DNA of 64,000 nt from Promethearchaeota archaeon. Its GTDB lineage: Archaea > Asgardarchaeota > Lokiarchaeia > Sigyniarchaeales > SOKP01. Below, piece after piece: positions 28,581-37,261 of the stretch. The translations under genes and the position numbers were made by a program. The stretch is taken from the NCBI GenBank assembly GCA_016930515.1, contig JAFGGO010000114.1:57289-121288 (forward strand), given 5' to 3'. The notes beneath the pieces were generated by a model. That model worked only from the letters and a program-made list of their open reading frames with translations, had not been told where the DNA came from and did no database searches. How positions within the stretch are numbered: the first letter of the stretch is position 1; each line of letters begins with the position of its first letter.

Positions 28581-29273
28581 TTATAGAACATTAGAACTTG
28601 TTAACAATTGCATTATATAATCAGCAACAATTTCGATCGAATCAGAAATCGCTTCCATTATATCCATTGTGTTTCCAAATGTAAAAATAGTGAAGGGATT
28701 CACATTATATGGCGTTTCTTGAAGGCTTTTTCTGAGCTTAATGTTTATTATATCTATCTCGTGTTCGAGGAGGTTGATTTCTTTTGCAAATGCTTTTACT
28801 TGTTGTCGATCGCCTAATAAATTAATAACGATTTTATCCAAGTATTCGGCGCATTTCACGGTCGTGTTCATCATCAAGTCGATTAATTTAATTGTTTCTT
28901 CGCTACTTTGCTCCCAGAATTTTATTGGAATCGTTGCTATTCTTCTCGCTACTCCCGTTGCGCAATTTGCAACATCATCTAATCTTTTTATTAGATGCGA
29001 TAAATCTATCCTCACACTTGGGTTTAATTCGCCTTTTGATATGCCAGTTAATATTTCTCTTCGAATACTATCAGCTTCCCCTTCGAAAACATCCACTTCG
29101 TGAAAAATATCATAGCACTTCTCGAGATCTTTTGATTTTAACAATAAAATCATTCCCTCGTTCAATTTGAACACGCATTCTTGCACTTTTTGAGCATGTT
29201 TTATTGCTTGTTCTAAAACGGATGTTGCTGTCTTTTTTTTAAAATATTCTATCAATGAACCCATATTATTCAC
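28581..29273 (-). CDS. DUF47 / PhoU-like protein paired with the PiT permease
   Basis: A 230-residue helical protein of the DUF47 family, paralogous to the one at 22279. Shared features are HAQKVQECVFKLNEG, the metal-binding EGEADSIRREIL, LSHLIKRLDDVANCATG and a second acidic motif LLEHEIDIIN. The N-terminal MNNMGSLIEYFKKK may instead start at the second Met. It ends the operon made of a diverged DUF47-like gene, PiT and this gene, with 44 bases after the PiT stop. PiT-DUF47 pairs are standard in bacteria and archaea, where the DUF47 protein is thought to control the permease. Confidence 0.85.
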   Translation of the reverse strand: MNNMGSLIEYFKKKTATSVLEQAIKHAQKVQECVFKLNEGMILLLKSKDLEKCYDIFHEVDVFEGEADSIRREILTGISKGELNPSVRIDLSHLIKRLDDVANCATGVARRIATIPIKFWEQSSEETIKLIDLMMNTTVKCAEYLDKIVINLLGDRQQVKAFAKEINLLEHEIDIINIKLRKSLQETPYNVNPFTIFTFGNTMDIMEAISDSIEIVADYIMQLLTSSNVL

Positions 29274-29317
29274 ATCGCTTCCTATTATTCCTATATTTTT
29301 TTACTTTAAATATTTAT

Positions 29318-30340
29318 TTAATGAAATCCATTTACATAAAACCCAAAATAGACTAACCCTCCTACAAGTGCAGAGATCGGTAAGGTTAGAAACCAATACA
29401 ATGCCATTTTTCCAATTCCTCTATAATCAACTTCTTGTTTCTTAGCTACATTCAATCCAATTATACAAAACACGATCACGTGACTATGACTTATTGGTAT
29501 GCCTAAAGGAGTTACCACAAACAACACAATAAATGTTGCAAGTTGAAGTATGAAACCTTCGCTTGGGCGCGCATCGGTTGTTTGGCTGGCTAAGTTTTTA
29601 ATAACAAAACGACCTGCAATATATATACCTAAGAGTGCAAAAATTCCAAGAAAAACTTTCCAAAACCAATACGCACCTAAATTTAAGTAATTTTCATCGA
29701 ATAAAGCATAAATTATTCCCAAAGCTTCTGCGGAATTTGCACCCGTATATATAGACACGCCAAATACTGCAAGTAATAATGCCCATGAGAATGAATTTTC
29801 GGATTTTTCTATAGAATTCAATCCTTTAAATCTATTTAAGAAATACTTGGCTATGATTTTATAAAAAAGATAAGTTAAAAGAAACCCAACCACCGGACTT
29901 AGGAGCCAACCAATACCAATCGAAATCATTATTTCCCAATTGAATGCTCCAGATATATTTATGTTCTCGAGTGAGATAAAAACAATAATAACGCCAAAAA
30001 TCGAACCAAATAGTGAATGTGTCGACGATAAAGGTATTCCTGAGAAACTTCCGATTATTAACCAAACAATTGCGCTTATTAGAACGCTTAACAGCATATA
30101 TATGGTGTATGTAACATCTTCACCTACAAATTTCTTACCTACCGTGCTGGCTACTTCTTCTGAAAGAAATATAGTACCAATTGCTAAACCAACACCACCT
30201 AATATAAGAACGCTTTTAAATTTGAGGGTCCCCGCAGCAGCTAAAGGTGCAGGTGTCTCATCGTTTGCTCCAATGGAGAAAGAGAGGAAGAGAGCAAGTA
30301 AGATTAATACTATAACTATGTAATTACTTAACTCTTCCAT
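29318..30340 (-). CDS. pit: PiT-family inorganic phosphate permease
   Basis: A 340-residue membrane protein of the PiT/PHO4 family, which co-transports phosphate with a cation. There are about ten helices. The two family signatures appear in variant form: SIGANDETPAPLAAAG near the N-terminus (usual GANDVANAxGT) and YTGANSAEALGI in the second half. GIPLSSTHSLFGSIFG and GIPISHSHVIV are the paired serine/threonine-His motifs of the inverted repeat. The gene is flanked by two DUF47-type genes in one operon. The substituted second signature (GANS for GAND) is unusual and might alter cation coupling, but placement makes a phosphate role likely. Confidence 0.85.
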   Translation of the reverse strand: MEELSNYIVIVLILLALFLSFSIGANDETPAPLAAAGTLKFKSVLILGGVGLAIGTIFLSEEVASTVGKKFVGEDVTYTIYMLLSVLISAIVWLIIGSFSGIPLSSTHSLFGSIFGVIIVFISLENINISGAFNWEIMISIGIGWLLSPVVGFLLTYLFYKIIAKYFLNRFKGLNSIEKSENSFSWALLLAVFGVSIYTGANSAEALGIIYALFDENYLNLGAYWFWKVFLGIFALLGIYIAGRFVIKNLASQTTDARPSEGFILQLATFIVLFVVTPLGIPISHSHVIVFCIIGLNVAKKQEVDYRGIGKMALYWFLTLPISALVGGLVYFGFYVNGFH

Positions 30341-30358
30341 AAAAAGCTACCGTAATAA

Positions 30359-31027
30359 CTATTTAAAAATTAGATATTTAGTCGATAAGAACTGAATGTA
30401 TTCCGAAAAGTTCTTGATGTGATCAGCCATCATCATTATATCTTCTATAAGCTCTTTTAAGTAAAGATATGTACGACTTAAATAATCCATATCGTAATTC
30501 CAAAGGCGATCTAGGAGATTCCATTCGATTTTTCGCATTTTTCTTCGTTCTTCTTTGATTTCTTCGCAAGTTTCATATGCTTTTTCAAGATCAATGCTTA
30601 CAAGCTTTACTGCGCTCGTTATTTTATTCGATAAATCCTTTAAAGAATTTTTTATATTAGTAATACCATTCTTAAATTCATCATCGGGAAAAATAACTTT
30701 ATACAGGAGCAATCTATGAGCCACAAATTCTCCTATATCCTTTATTTCGTTAATCTTAGAAAATAACTTGAGTCTATCTGCTTTTGTAAATGAAGATTTT
30801 TTTGATCTATATAACCTTGATTCAAAAGACTTCTTAATTTCTTCTTCTTTTGCCGTTTGAATAACTTCTTTAAGACTCGAGGCAAATTTGTCGAAGTCTT
30901 CCTGAATTAACCATTCAATTCCTTCCATGAGTTTAATGTTTTGATCGTTAATGCTCTCCATAAATATATGAGTTAGCTCATCGATATTTAACTTTTTAAA
31001 CTCTTTTTCTGAATTGGGTAATGTCAT
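30359..31027 (-). CDS. diverged DUF47/PhoU-like helical protein
   Basis: About 222 residues from the ATG at 31027; an ATG at 31039 adds four. It is all-helical and of DUF47 length and layout, with weak versions of the repeats: INDQNIKLMEGIEWLIQEDFDKF, KINEIKDIGEFVAHRLLLY and a late EEIKEERRKMRKIE. It is encoded 18 bases upstream of the PiT gene. Divergence is strong and the acidic metal-binding motifs are poorly kept, so it may act as a structural or sensory partner. It is assigned by architecture and neighbourhood. Confidence 0.6.
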   Translation of the reverse strand: MTLPNSEKEFKKLNIDELTHIFMESINDQNIKLMEGIEWLIQEDFDKFASSLKEVIQTAKEEEIKKSFESRLYRSKKSSFTKADRLKLFSKINEIKDIGEFVAHRLLLYKVIFPDDEFKNGITNIKNSLKDLSNKITSAVKLVSIDLEKAYETCEEIKEERRKMRKIEWNLLDRLWNYDMDYLSRTYLYLKELIEDIMMMADHIKNFSEYIQFLSTKYLIFK

Positions 31028-31208
31028 TCTAAATACCACGATAGTAGGAATTAATTTTTTGCCTAATTATCATCGCATATATCCGTGCTCAATTATTTTT
31101 AGGTTCTGATGTTAATATATTTCTAAAAATTATATTGTTTAAATTATTATAGGTTTCTTAACTCCTTAAAATTTTTTTTGTCTAAAGCAGTTTTAAATAA
31201 AGGTATTC

Positions 31209-32207
31209 TTAATTCATCAAGTAATCAATGATAAGTTCAGTAATGTCAGAAGAATATTCCCCTGCTCTTCTAATGCTTTCAATGATATAACTTAAAGCGA
31301 TGGTTAGGTGTAAATTACCATTGCTTGTTAATTGATTTATTTCTTCACAAGCAGCGTTCAATTCTTTTACGGATTCAATATTTTGATTTGACATGTTTAT
31401 GTTCTTTTGAAGTAAAGCGTCTAAACTATTATTTAATAATTTCATTGATATTTTGCTAGCGCGAGATATATCATCAATAGTATTTGAATCTATTTCATAT
31501 TTAATCAAATTTTTCACATTTTTCGCTAAATTTACGCCGTGATCAGCAATGCGTTCTAAAAGTCTTCCAATTAAATGATAAAAATGCGCTTCTTCTAATG
31601 ATACACCCATTTTTTGAGCAAGTATGATATCTCTCAAGGCTATATTAGTCTGCCTTGCGATTAACCATTGTAATCTATCGATATCATCATCACGTTTAGC
31701 AATGTCATCTGCCAATTCTTGGTTACTCGTTCTTAAAGCTTTAATTGCGTCCAGATGCATGTTTTCAGCAATGATGTACATTCTCTTGATTGTTTTATGG
31801 AAAGGCATCTCGTTTGGATTTAGTAAATCCTTTAATGTAATCTGATTTGAGGTTTCTTCAATTATTTCGGGACCAATCACAATTTGAGTGAAATATATAA
31901 TCTTTTCCCTGGTTTTTGATTCAATTTTTCTGCTTGATTTAATAACTAGTTTTGTATACCCCATAATATAAGCCCCTATCAGTAGTCTAAATAAAAAATC
32001 ATTATCTTTTACCTCGTCGAAATCGATATCTTTTTTTCTCTCCACGCCACGTGGGTCTACTTGTGGAGTGATTAACAAATTGCCATCGGGTTGAGTAATG
32101 ATACCTAAGAGATCGTTTTTCTTGATAGAGCGCTTTTTAATCCACTCTTTTGGGAGACTCACAATATAAGACGATCCTCCAGTCTGTTGAACTTTCCTCG
32201 TTTCCAT
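31209..32207 (-). CDS. AbrB-PhoU phosphate-uptake regulator
   Basis: A 332-residue protein. An N-terminal SpoVT/AbrB swapped-hairpin DNA-binding domain (METRKVQQTGGSSYIVSLPKEW, about 1-50) is fused to PhoU-type helical bundles (about 110-330), with AHFYHLIGRLLERIADHGVNLAKNV as a PhoU signature helix. This fusion is common in archaea near phosphate transporters and probably represses or tunes them according to phosphate. It is transcribed separately from the PiT operon. TATAGAGTTAA direct repeats lie upstream. Confidence 0.85.
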   Translation of the reverse strand: METRKVQQTGGSSYIVSLPKEWIKKRSIKKNDLLGIITQPDGNLLITPQVDPRGVERKKDIDFDEVKDNDFLFRLLIGAYIMGYTKLVIKSSRKIESKTREKIIYFTQIVIGPEIIEETSNQITLKDLLNPNEMPFHKTIKRMYIIAENMHLDAIKALRTSNQELADDIAKRDDDIDRLQWLIARQTNIALRDIILAQKMGVSLEEAHFYHLIGRLLERIADHGVNLAKNVKNLIKYEIDSNTIDDISRASKISMKLLNNSLDALLQKNINMSNQNIESVKELNAACEEINQLTSNGNLHLTIALSYIIESIRRAGEYSSDITELIIDYLMN

Positions 32208-32367
32208 TTAAATACCACTAATTATTATATATATACAAGTTATTCAAACTATATATCATATATATAGAATAATACATTACTTAAGAGAATATCGAGTCTA
32301 AAAAGAATTCACTAAGTTATTATATTAATTTTCATTTTTTTCAAATCTATATATTAGGACTAAAAAG

Positions 32368-32402
32368 TATAGAGTTAATTATATAAGATTTTATAGAGTT
32401 AA
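32368..32402. promoter_or_regulatory. direct repeats TATAGAGTTAA upstream of the AbrB-PhoU gene
   Basis: The 11-base sequence TATAGAGTTAA occurs at 32368-32378 and again at 32392-32402, 24 bases apart. They lie in the 215-base gap between the phosphatase stop and the AbrB-PhoU start. They may be a regulator binding site and share the TATAGAG core with sites near 28400 and 36660. Confidence 0.35.
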
Positions 32403-32422
32403 ATTTGATAAAAGGCAGGTAT

Positions 32423-34021
32423 CTAATAAAGTGGAATTCCAACAACACTTTTATGATATTTCTTTCCAAGCATTTTCATCAATGTGGGTACAATATCGGT
32501 CGTTTTACAGAATGGAATCCTTTTTTGCAGAATCTCTTCAGATCCCCCAATGATAAGAGGCACTATTGAGCTTTTTCTGAGGCCTATATCGTGCGTGTAA
32601 TGCGTATAACGCTCGTTTTTCCCATGAGACACCTTGTATAAAGTCCTTCCAAGCGTGCTCACGATTACATCGGCGCTTCTCGAGTTTTTGAAGTGGCGTG
32701 GGATGAGGTCAGGATACATGGCATGGTCTAAGTGGTATGTATATTCTAACCACTCGTCAATAGAGTGATACTTTCCATCTATCAATCTTGCAGCCTTATC
32801 GTCGTTGAAATAGCCAAACACATCGTTATTATCGTCTTCGCTTGAATATTTAGTTTTATACTGAGCTCCAGTGCCCTTATATTCGATAGAACCAGTAAGG
32901 ATTTTGTGATTATTAGGATTTTTCCTTTTTAAATAAATCGTTCCTTTTTTATAGGTATTGTCGTCTCCTCGAAAATACATTAATTGCACTCCTTTTAGTT
33001 GAAATATTTCTTGGATCATATCTTTTTTTTTGGGACCAAAATTCTGAAGTTCCTTCAGGGTAGGACGAGGCCAATAATTGCCATTTCTAAGATTACTAGA
33101 ACCCTTGAAATGAAAATGCCCAACACTCGCAAATTCAGCGATGTTAACTGTTCCTTTGGGATTTTTACGCTCGTGATAATTTTTCAAACCCGTCCTTGAG
33201 TAAAAATGAGATATGTTTCCTATCTCCTTGACTCGATAATTACCATGGTCTGATGTGATTGCTATGGCTGTATCGTTTAAATAACCCAATTTATCGAGTT
33301 CCTTGATTAAAACGCCAATTAATCTATCTATCAATAAAATATTAAGTTTATATAAAGAACTATCATATCCAAAAGTGTGCATCAAAATATCGGGCGTCAT
33401 AAACCACAGGTTGCTTCCAATCGGTGCTTCATTGGTTTTAAAATACTTTTTTGGATTCTTGAAAGTATCTATGAGTTTTCTAACCACGATTCCATTTGCG
33501 TGAGCCATGAGTCTTGCAACATGTTTTTTTCGAAGAAACCCAAGGGTTAACAATTCGTAATATAAAGCGAGCCTTATCTTGTTTTTTGGAAAGATATAAT
33601 TAGCTCCTCGTGAAATTAGTTGAGTTATACTCGCTCGATTGCCCTCCCCGATCATTTCCAACCAAGTTTGGCAATTCGTACCCAAATCAGAGTTCAGCTT
33701 ATATATTTGAAGGAGCTCGTTAGTTCCAATTCCTCCATAATCCCTTAATTCGGGTGGTGTCGTCGCTCTATCCATCCAATGATAAGCGGTCACGCCATGG
33801 CTTGGCTCGTTCCTAAAATCACCCGTGTAAGTACCAGTGAGAATTGTAGGGTGCGTGGGATATGTGACTGAGGGAAAATCAGTACAGCAATTCTTTGAAT
33901 AAATTCCAGTTTCTAATAGGTTTTTAAAATTCGGTAATAATCCTTTTTCGACAAAAGAAAAAAAATGACTTGCCCTTACATCGTCTATAATGCAAAAAAT
34001 GACCCTATTTATTTTATTAAT
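32423..34021 (-). CDS. alkaline-phosphatase-superfamily hydrolase, start codon unresolved
   Basis: The first conventional start in frame is a GTG at 33793, but the frame continues upstream to a stop at 34030 and clearly encodes the family's N-terminus. This includes FCIIDDVRASHF (first metal-binding Asp pair) and PSVTYPTHPTILTGTYTG (nucleophile Thr region). Starting at 33793 would remove the active site. Later motifs are AIAITSDHGNYRV (metal-binding Asp-His) and a C-terminal TTDIVPTLMKMLGK. The real start must lie near 34005-34027, yet no ATG, GTG or TTG is there; either a rare codon or a frame error is possible. The protein resembles type I phosphodiesterases/sulfatases. Beside the phosphate genes it may release phosphate from organic esters. 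No secretion signal is visible. Confidence 0.7.
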   Translation of the reverse strand: MNKINRVIFCIIDDVRASHFFSFVEKGLLPNFKNLLETGIYSKNCCTDFPSVTYPTHPTILTGTYTGDFRNEPSHGVTAYHWMDRATTPPELRDYGGIGTNELLQIYKLNSDLGTNCQTWLEMIGEGNRASITQLISRGANYIFPKNKIRLALYYELLTLGFLRKKHVARLMAHANGIVVRKLIDTFKNPKKYFKTNEAPIGSNLWFMTPDILMHTFGYDSSLYKLNILLIDRLIGVLIKELDKLGYLNDTAIAITSDHGNYRVKEIGNISHFYSRTGLKNYHERKNPKGTVNIAEFASVGHFHFKGSSNLRNGNYWPRPTLKELQNFGPKKKDMIQEIFQLKGVQLMYFRGDDNTYKKGTIYLKRKNPNNHKILTGSIEYKGTGAQYKTKYSSEDDNNDVFGYFNDDKAARLIDGKYHSIDEWLEYTYHLDHAMYPDLIPRHFKNSRSADVIVSTLGRTLYKVSHGKNERYTHYTHDIGLRKSSIVPLIIGGSEEILQKRIPFCKTTDIVPTLMKMLGKKYHKSVVGIPLY

Positions 34022-34180
34022 TTCGATTCACCACGTTCACTCTAAATATGCTAATAGAAGGTTTGAACTTAAAGATATTTATGACATCATAAGAAAATTT
34101 TTTACAAACTAAAAAAATTTGCTCTTGATATAATAATCATATAGTAAATGTGAACCATTATCGATAAAAAGGAGAAGAAA

Positions 34181-34280
34181 GCCCCCGGGGGGATTTGAAC
34201 CCCCGACCTTCTGATTACAAGTCAGATGTTTCACAGAGCGTTGAGGTAACGATACTTCTATACCGCTAAGCCACGGAGGC
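34181..34280 (-). tRNA. tRNA-Thr (anticodon TGT) with probable intron
   Basis: On the minus strand the acceptor 5' half GCCTCCG pairs with CGGGGGC. The T arm GGGGG-TTCAAAT-CCCCC and the anticodon arm TCTGA-CTTGTAA-TCAGA are intact, giving anticodon TGT. Total length is 100 bases, about 26-29 more than a mature tRNA, and the excess lies between the D arm (GCTTAGCGGTATAG) and the anticodon stem. This is best explained by a non-canonical archaeal intron outside the anticodon loop; the exact splice sites are not resolved. CCA is not encoded. Confidence 0.85.
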
Positions 34281-34407
34281 TTCGATTAATATTCATCAAT
34301 AATTCTCTACTGCTAAAAATTCTTTTTTCTTAATAATTTTTTTGGTAATTGATAATTCCACTGAATTAAATATCTTGATTAATCCAAATATGTTGTCTAA
34401 ATTTTGT

Positions 34408-35871
34408 TCATAAAAAAACTTTTTTTAATGCGCCTTTTTCTCTTAAACGATTAATTTGACTTTTTATATTTGAATTAAGATCTTTAGACATTGGATTTCC
34501 AGTCGTATCTAACATTTGAAGCGATGTAAGATTTTCAAACGAATCGGGAAGCGAATCGAGCTGATTATGCCCAATGTATAACTTACAAAGTGAAGAGAGG
34601 TTTCCAATTGATTTAGGAAGAGATTTCAGGTGATTACTCCATAAAAGTAATGTATGAAGCGATGTGAGGTTGCCGATTGAGTCAGGAAGATATTTAATTT
34701 GATTCTCGTGTAAAAACAATTCTTGAAGTTCCGTGAGAATGCCAAGCCAGTCTGGAATAATTTCCAAGTGATTCGAACCCATACTTAATCTGCGGAGTGA
34801 AGTGAGATTTCCGAGTGATTCAGGAAGCAAACATATATTATTTCTTTGAAGGCTTAAACTGTGAAGAAAATTGAGGTTTCCTAATGATTCGGGAAGAATT
34901 TCTAACTGATTATTATTAATATATAATTCTTCTAGAGATTTGAGATTACCGATTGAATTTGGAAGCCCTATTAGAAAGTTATCGTCCATATCAAGAACTT
35001 TAAGAGAGATTAGGTTCCCAATAGATTTGGGAAGCGACTTTAACTCGTTACAAATTAGATTTAGATTCTGGAGCAGTTTTAGATTTCCTATCGACTCGGG
35101 AAGCGTTTCTATCATGTTATGTTCTAAATTTAAGGATTTTAACCCATTTAGATCTCCAATTTCTATAGGCAAGCTTTCTAAGCGATTAATCATGAGGTTA
35201 ATTTCTTGTAATGATTTGAGATTTTTTATTGATGCAGGGAGCTTTTCTAATTTGTTATTAAATAAATTAAGATAACGGAGCGAATTAAGCTTATATAATC
35301 CCTCAATTTCTTTTAAATCCGATATTTCTCTATTGCTGAGATCCAACATTCCATTCACAACAGGAATTTTATTACCATTCAAAACAACAAACTCAAAAAA
35401 TGTTCTTAATTCTTCTTCGTTTAAAAAATCCATATAATTCTCTTCTATCAAATATTTGACGACCGTAGGAACGCCGTTTTTAAGCCTTTTTACGATTTCC
35501 TCCTTGAATACCTTCTTGGCCTTCTGATCTCCTTCTTGACTTAATCTTTTCAGTAATGGGAATGCCATATTCCTGTGGAGTAGTCTCGTATCGTAATTAT
35601 TGCCCACCCAAGCTTGAAGATTCGAACAATGACCCCAAAACTCTTCTTCGGAAGTTATTTGCAAGTCGCTTTTCTTTTCCATATTCATTAGTTCTAATTC
35701 GTCAATGGATTGGATCTCGTTCTTGCCAGATCCTCTCTCAAGAGAAATTTGTAACGCAAGAGATTTGCATTGTCGGAACTTTTCTCCTTTCACATAAATG
35801 TGGGTTTTTCCATCTTCAAGTTTGAGTTCGATGTATTTATTAATTCGAAAAATGTGATGCCGTATTGACAT
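34408..35871 (-). CDS. leucine-rich-repeat protein with a distinct N-terminal domain
   Basis: A 487-residue protein. Residues 1-165 form a domain shared with the protein at 21702 (EFWGHCSNLQAW, MAFPLLKRLSQEGD). From about 180 to 475 run about twelve 23-residue repeats of the LPxSIGNL type (N-x-L-x-x-L-P-x-S-I-G-N-L-x-S-L), the class seen in plant and bacterial Ras-associated LRR proteins and different from the SDS22 repeats at 13-17 kb. There is no signal peptide, so it is cytosolic. Partner binding is the likely role. The shared domain ties it to the last gene of the ABC operon. Confidence 0.8.
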   Translation of the reverse strand: MSIRHHIFRINKYIELKLEDGKTHIYVKGEKFRQCKSLALQISLERGSGKNEIQSIDELELMNMEKKSDLQITSEEEFWGHCSNLQAWVGNNYDTRLLHRNMAFPLLKRLSQEGDQKAKKVFKEEIVKRLKNGVPTVVKYLIEENYMDFLNEEELRTFFEFVVLNGNKIPVVNGMLDLSNREISDLKEIEGLYKLNSLRYLNLFNNKLEKLPASIKNLKSLQEINLMINRLESLPIEIGDLNGLKSLNLEHNMIETLPESIGNLKLLQNLNLICNELKSLPKSIGNLISLKVLDMDDNFLIGLPNSIGNLKSLEELYINNNQLEILPESLGNLNFLHSLSLQRNNICLLPESLGNLTSLRRLSMGSNHLEIIPDWLGILTELQELFLHENQIKYLPDSIGNLTSLHTLLLWSNHLKSLPKSIGNLSSLCKLYIGHNQLDSLPDSFENLTSLQMLDTTGNPMSKDLNSNIKSQINRLREKGALKKVFL

Positions 35872-35995
35872 AAAAATAATCTCTTTTGAAGTGTACCTTT
35901 ACTAAAATTCTGATGATTTTATCTTGAAAAAAAAATACTCAAATAAATTTAAACTCATTTGGCATAAAACTGAAATGTCAAACACGAAAATTATA

Positions 35996-36589
35996 TCATT
36001 TAATGTTTTTCTTCAAGAGAGCTATTGCTTCTAATCTCGCTTTTAACAACGATTTTTCCTTAATTCCTTCCATTTCTTTTGACGGACCGATCTTTTCTTT
36101 TAAAACTCTTTTTAATAGTAGGTATTCGTCTTTCTGCGAGATGAAGGGTTCTACTTCTTCTTCGTGTATGAATTCCTCTATAGTGGTTTTTTTACCGTTA
36201 TTATTTCCTTCCGTGAGGTCAAATCTATGATTGTTAAAAACTAAAAAGCAATGTGTTATGGGAATATAGGGAATTTTATATCTTTCAACAATTTCTCCTG
36301 CACCATTCGATATTTCTTCCGTAAAACGATAAACGCCCACATGTTTACGAAGAGGAATGTTCAATTCTTCGGCAAGAGTGGCAATTACGCCGTGTTTTGT
36401 AGTACAAGTACCTTTTTTTTCCTTGAATAAGATCATTTCGTCATCTTTATTTGAGTTGTAGCCATAATCCATCTCATGAACGAGCAGGCATGCTTCCTTA
36501 AACGATTTTACGCCCATCTGTATGAACTTTTTCGACATTGGCCCTGAAATAACGATTTCGGCATCTGGTAAATAATCGTACGAATCCAT
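35996..36589 (-). CDS. transglutaminase-like cysteine-fold protein
   Basis: A 197-residue protein. It shows a Cys-His-Asp order typical of transglutaminase-like folds: EKKGTCTTKHGVIATLAEEL (Cys at a helix start), ITHCFLVFNNHRFDLTEG (His, then Asp about ten residues later). The family includes proteases, amidases and inactive members. No signal peptide or membrane segment is present. It is flanked upstream by the TCTCTATAG palindrome. The substrate is unknown, and the assignment rests on spacing of the triad. Confidence 0.5.
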   Translation of the reverse strand: MDSYDYLPDAEIVISGPMSKKFIQMGVKSFKEACLLVHEMDYGYNSNKDDEMILFKEKKGTCTTKHGVIATLAEELNIPLRKHVGVYRFTEEISNGAGEIVERYKIPYIPITHCFLVFNNHRFDLTEGNNNGKKTTIEEFIHEEEVEPFISQKDEYLLLKRVLKEKIGPSKEMEGIKEKSLLKARLEAIALLKKNIK

Positions 36590-36651
36590 GTTAAAATAAA
36601 GTAATTAATTTTTATTTGAATAAAAATATCAATTTGAATTTATTATTCTTT

Positions 36652-36670
36652 TCTCTATAGACTATAGAGA
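36652..36670. promoter_or_regulatory. 19-base perfect palindrome
   Basis: TCTCTATAG-A-CTATAGAGA, with nine-base arms, lies 62 bases before the transglutaminase-like gene (minus strand) and about 140 bases before the plus-strand gene at 36813. Its core matches motifs in the phosphate region. A regulator site is likely. Confidence 0.45.
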
Positions 36671-36812
36671 TTGATATATCTAAAAAATTACACTAAAGGA
36701 GAGATTGAGCCATTTATTAGGTGGATATATAAATCTTTGCCTACACAAATAATTAAAAACTAAATTATCTTTTTTTTACACATACAAAATATATTAATTC
36801 GTTAACAATAAC

Positions 36813-37160
36813 ATGGCACCACACATTGACAAGGACGAAGTGACGAAACTTGCTTTTCGTCGATACAAGAGCGACGAACCGTACGAGAAATCGGTGTGGT
36901 ATTTGGCAGAACTCTGTTGCATAATTAATAGGAACTTAAAAAATGGTTTCGATATCGAACCTTTAGAAACAGACAATTTAATTCTAATGTTGAGAGACGA
37001 TGTAAACGGAGAAGTAAAGATGCCATCGCAAGACGAGATAAGAAGCGTTGCAGAGGTTATTTACAACGAGAATCCTCCAAGATCGGAGCTTCACTGGTTT
37101 ATTGCCGAAAAAACCTTACTTTTAGAGGAAATAAAAAAAGTTCTAAGTTCAAAAGCGTGA
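36813..37160 (+). CDS. small protein with two DUF2934-like repeats
   Basis: A 115-residue protein with an ATG start. Two segments resemble each other and the DUF2934 pattern (I-x-x-x-A-x-x-x-Y...W-x-x-A-E): residues 9-36 (EVTKLAFRRYKS...VWYLAEL) and 75-99 (EIRSVAEVIYNE...HWFIAEK). The middle segment (NLILMLRDDV) may be a strand. It is soluble and small. Function is unknown; DUF2934 proteins are uncharacterised. Repeat identity is my reading. Confidence 0.55.
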   Translation: MAPHIDKDEVTKLAFRRYKSDEPYEKSVWYLAELCCIINRNLKNGFDIEPLETDNLILMLRDDVNGEVKMPSQDEIRSVAEVIYNENPPRSELHWFIAEKTLLLEEIKKVLSSKA

Positions 37161-37261
37161 TTTGTTCGTTCCCCAAATCCAAACCGATTTGTGATTTACT
37201 TAATTTTTTCAATTAGAACTTTCAAAAAAAATAAGATTTAAACCAATCTTATATTGGTTCC

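Noticed and set aside
34181..34280. tRNA pseudogene
   Set aside because: All stems and the anticodon loop are intact; only an insertion between two arms is present, best explained by an intron.
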